From Pyxicephalus adspersus (lineage: Eukaryota > Chordata > Amphibia > Anura > Pyxicephalidae): 64,000 nt of DNA. The position numbers and the translations under genes are program-made. The notes beneath the pieces are model-generated. The model saw only the letters and a list, made by a program, of their open reading frames with translations, did no database searches and was not told where the DNA came from. The stretch lies in assembly GCF_032062135.1 (NCBI RefSeq), contig NC_092860.1, positions 2,436,588-2,500,587 of the forward strand, read 5' to 3'. Below, one piece after another: positions 61,360 to 64,000 of this stretch; position 1 is the first letter of the stretch, and the number at the start of each line of letters is the position of its first letter.

Positions 61360-61575
61360 GGGTCTGATTTAATAAAGTTCTCCAAGGCTGGAGAGGATAC
61401 ACTTTCTTCAGTGAAGCTGGGTGATCCAGCAAACCTGGAATGGATTTCTTCAAAGTCATTTGCTATGTTTGTTATGCAAATGTTTTGAACCGTGGACCAG
61501 GTTTGTTGGATCACCCAGCTTCACTGAATAAAATGTATCCTCTCCAGCCTTGGAGCGCTATATTAAATCAGGGTC
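61360..61575. mobile_element. Palindromic MITE, family P (copy 4)
   Basis: GTCTGATTTAATAAAGTTCT to the centre ATGTTTGTTATGCAAATG, returning to TATTAAATCAGGGTC. It lies only about 85 bases from the variant copy at 61660. Confidence 0.85.
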
Positions 61576-61659
61576 TTTGTCCTTTTATGCAATCACAAAC
61601 ATACAATACTACAAAGTTAAAGGATATTACAAGAGATTTGCACAGAATGAATACTTTGC

Positions 61660-61856
61660 ACCTGTTTTATTAAAGCTCAAGACTGGAAAAGATAGATCAT
61701 GGGAGAACCTAAGTTATGCATCAAACCTTGAATGGGATCGGCTCCATGATTGAAAATATTTGCTAATAACTAAAAACACAATTTAGATTTGCTGGATCAC
61801 CCAGGTTCTCCCATGATAGTCTACCTTCTTCAGTATTGGAGAGCTTAATACATTTT
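61660..61856. mobile_element. Palindromic MITE, variant subfamily (copy 7)
   Basis: TTTTATTAAAGCTCAAGACT, GATAGATCATGGGAGAACCT on the left faces GGTTCTCCCATGATAGTCTA on the right. It shares the AGAACCTGGGTGATCC-type arm with 23776. Confidence 0.72.
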
Positions 61857-63163
61857 AATTACGTTGTCAGTGCTTGGGTGTGCCATGTTGAATCGTGTAG
61901 GGATCATTTGTGAGTTTTATTAGTAGGTTTGCTTTATGTCCTTTCCCAAAGGTAGAAAAGATTTTATGTATTAGTAAAAAGGAAATTGGTAAATTGTCTC
62001 AGACACAACCCATCAGGGCCCAGAGTAAAGAGAAGTTGATTTGTGGGGCAGCAAGGTGTCCCTGGAAAGTACTTGTTGGTAACTCAGTCTAGATGTTTAA
62101 ATACAACCTTCATATGTGACTATATGGTTGTTCACAATACCGGATAAGCTGTGCATGGAGATATAGGAGAGACACTTCACAAAACTTTGTTCTCTTTATT
62201 TTCTAATCGCGTTGCATTCCTCTGCAGTATACAATAGGCTCCTTTTAATCTGCTAATTCTGGATCCAGTTACTGGTATGTTTTTAGCCTTCGTGTATTTG
62301 GCATCTGATTTCAACAGGCTCATTCCTGTGCCACACGAACTGCCCTGTGGCTTCACCTTTCATAGAATCTCCCCAAACAAATACTTGTAGTCGGCTGACC
62401 TCTGTCCTCTCCCGGCAATCCCTCTCCATTCTCTGTGGTTTATTAGAATGAATGTATTAACAGGCCATTGACAGCTCCTTTCATACATTGCTAAAACAGT
62501 CCTGTTGTCAAAGGCTTTGCACGTTACAGAGTGACCTAGATGTCCTGGGATTATCCCAATAATTCCTTAAAGTCTTCTTTTTTCTTTTCTTTCTGTTTCT
62601 GCGTGTGATGCCCTCCAGAATTTCACATTTGACATTTACAAAAAAAGACATTTTAAACCCCTGATAAATATATAAAGTAGAATAAAAACTGAAGCTAAAA
62701 ACTGTTACAGAGTTTCTGCACTAAAAGTTTCTTGTAGACTTTGATATTGTGAGTTCCCGTGTTTGCTGCATATTGCGTATTATGGTACCTTAAATACTTT
62801 GGATTGATGTGCAGTGGGAAACTTACATCAATGTCCACTGGTACTGTAAATGGGAATTCTGGTCTGTATATCACCAAAGTGCCGTCTCCAAGATGAGAAA
62901 AAAATGATTCAAGGACTTTGCTACAAATTTATGGATCTCCCTTTTACAATTCATAACCGCAAGACATTTTATTATTCAGGAATAAAGGATGGGGGTTGTG
63001 CTTTCCTTTGGAGGTCCAAAGTTAAGCCAGAGAGGGTCTAGCACCATTCTGTCAAACCTTGCAGACTGAAGTATATTTTTTGTGAAAAGCAAATTAATGA
63101 AGGAAGATATTCTTTAGACTAGCATCTAGTTTTTCTATGCTGTTTATCTTGTTTCTTATTCTA

Positions 63164-63380
63164 GATCCTGATTTGGATCTAAAATTTGGAAAGAATACAC
63201 TTTTATCAGTCCAGCAAACCTGGAGTGGATTTCTTCAAAGTAATTTGTTATTTGCTAGCTAGTAATTTGTTATTTGTTTTGAATCGTGGACCAGATCCAT
63301 TACAGGTTTGCTGGATCACCCAGCTTCACTGATGAAAGTGTATCCTCTCCAGCCTTGGAGAGCTTTAATAAATCAGGCCC
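63164..63380. mobile_element. Palindromic MITE, family P (copy 5)
   Basis: The right arm is intact (GGTTTGCTGGATCACCCAGC to TTTAATAAATCAGGCCC). The left arm has lost the segment between TTTTATCAGT and CCAGCAAACCTGG, so part of the right arm is unpaired. Confidence 0.8.
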
Positions 63381-63830
63381 TATGTTTTTTTTTCCCTTTT
63401 GATATTTTATCATGGGTCTTGCTATGCAAAATGTCCAATTTGGCACAAGTATTTTTAAGGGGGCAGCAGGGAGCACATATATGGAAAAATGTGTTGGTAA
63501 AGAGATTGTAATAGCAATGATCTCTAGCAGGCTTTATTTTTCTGTCTGGGACAGCTGTCTGAACATTGGTGCCACATCCAATTTTATATTTTTAAAAAAG
63601 TTTGAATAAATTATAATTTTATGGAAACTATGAGAGATGTGATTAAGTGAGAGGGTGCCTTTAAAGCACATTTGGAAATGATGACAATTTCGTAATGATC
63701 TCTAGCAGTCTCGTGTAACATGTCTCCAGTCTGTGTCTGTTTCCTGAAGTATTCCCCCAGTCTCCAACAACTCATACAGTATGTCTAAAGTCTCTATCTC
63801 ATGTAGTCCAATATCTAATAAAAATGTTGT

Positions 63831-64000
63831 CAGTCTCTGACCGTCTCCTGTACCATGTCTGCAGTCTCTGACCCTCTCCTGTACAATGTCTGCAGTCTCT
63901 GACCGTCTCCTGTACTATGTCTGCAGTCTCTGACCCTCTCCTGTACAATGTCTGCAGTCTCTGACCGTCTCCTGTACAATGTCTGCAGTCTCTGACCATC
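63831..64000. repeat. 31-bp minisatellite running off the window end
   Basis: CAGTCTCTGAC recurs at 63831, 63862, 63893, 63924, 63955 and 63986, an exact 31-base period. For the first four units GACCG and GACCC alternate, giving a 62-base higher-order repeat. Degenerate units (CAGTCT... with variable spacing) extend back to about 63706. Confidence 0.95.

Larger units (their letters stand above)
45970..64000 (+). other. ANKFN1 intron, continuing past the window end
   Basis: No further exon of the gene is seen in these 18 kb. Listed repeats aside, I recognise nothing in 45970-46380, 46900-47225, 47650-51590, 51770-52105, 52440-54195, 54510-55600, 56285-57595, 57930-58260, 58400-60325, 60495-61355, 61860-63160 and 63385-63705. 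The open frame at 48224-48520 (98 codons, G-rich) has no recognisable domain. Confidence 0.7.

Noticed and set aside
63799..63999. Minus-strand open frame of repeated peptide at the window end
   Set aside because: It is a translation of the 31-bp minisatellite. Frame-neutral arrays give open frames by chance.

Overview
The window looks like AT-rich intronic DNA from a frog (Anura, probably a neobatrachian). The evidence is the set of repeats: L2-like LINE tails ending in (ATT)n, a tRNA-headed SINE with a similar tail, many hAT-type MITEs with CAGGGGTG or TAGTGTTG ends, and a palindromic MITE of about 215 bp present in seven copies. I recognise these repeat styles from amphibian genomes. The species call is inference. 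Nothing looks bacterial or viral.

The only host gene I can support is ANKFN1 (ankyrin repeat and fibronectin type III domain containing 1; fly homologue wide awake/wake, mouse Nmf9), on the + strand. Four internal exons are present at 345-458, 31799-31896, 35453-35543 and 45862-45969. All have AG acceptors and GT donors, and their phases join without a break (the split codons close at each junction). The first three encode most of the fibronectin type III domain. The fourth encodes the linker that follows it, with the family-typical segment ending VRTVHQHYSCR. The exons with the ankyrin repeats and the start codon lie upstream of the window, and the C-terminal exons lie downstream.

The rest is intron. 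Intron 1 (about 31 kb) holds a 5'-truncated L2-like LINE (3365-4120), the decayed end of a Ty3/Gypsy chromovirus with its LTR (11060-12606) split by a later LINE-tail insertion, several hAT MITEs with clear 8-bp target duplications, a TA-flanked DNA transposon (19251-20009) inserted into one half of a tandem dimer, two composite palindromic elements (26740-27610 and 30452-31042) and a fold-back element (28670-29115). Introns 2 and 3 hold more LINE tails, SINEs and MITEs. Intron 3 also carries a direct segmental duplication of about 1 kb (41593-42649 and 44688-45660), both copies containing the same hAT MITE. The last intron, running off the right edge, has more MITEs, a pogo-like element and a 31-bp minisatellite at the window end.

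The most unusual pattern is modular. Non-autonomous DNA elements with different ends (TAGTGTTG hAT-like, TAGGGATGAGC-like, pogo-like) share a small library of internal palindromes, one of which (arms GTTCTTGGATAGAG) occurs at least seven times in three elements.
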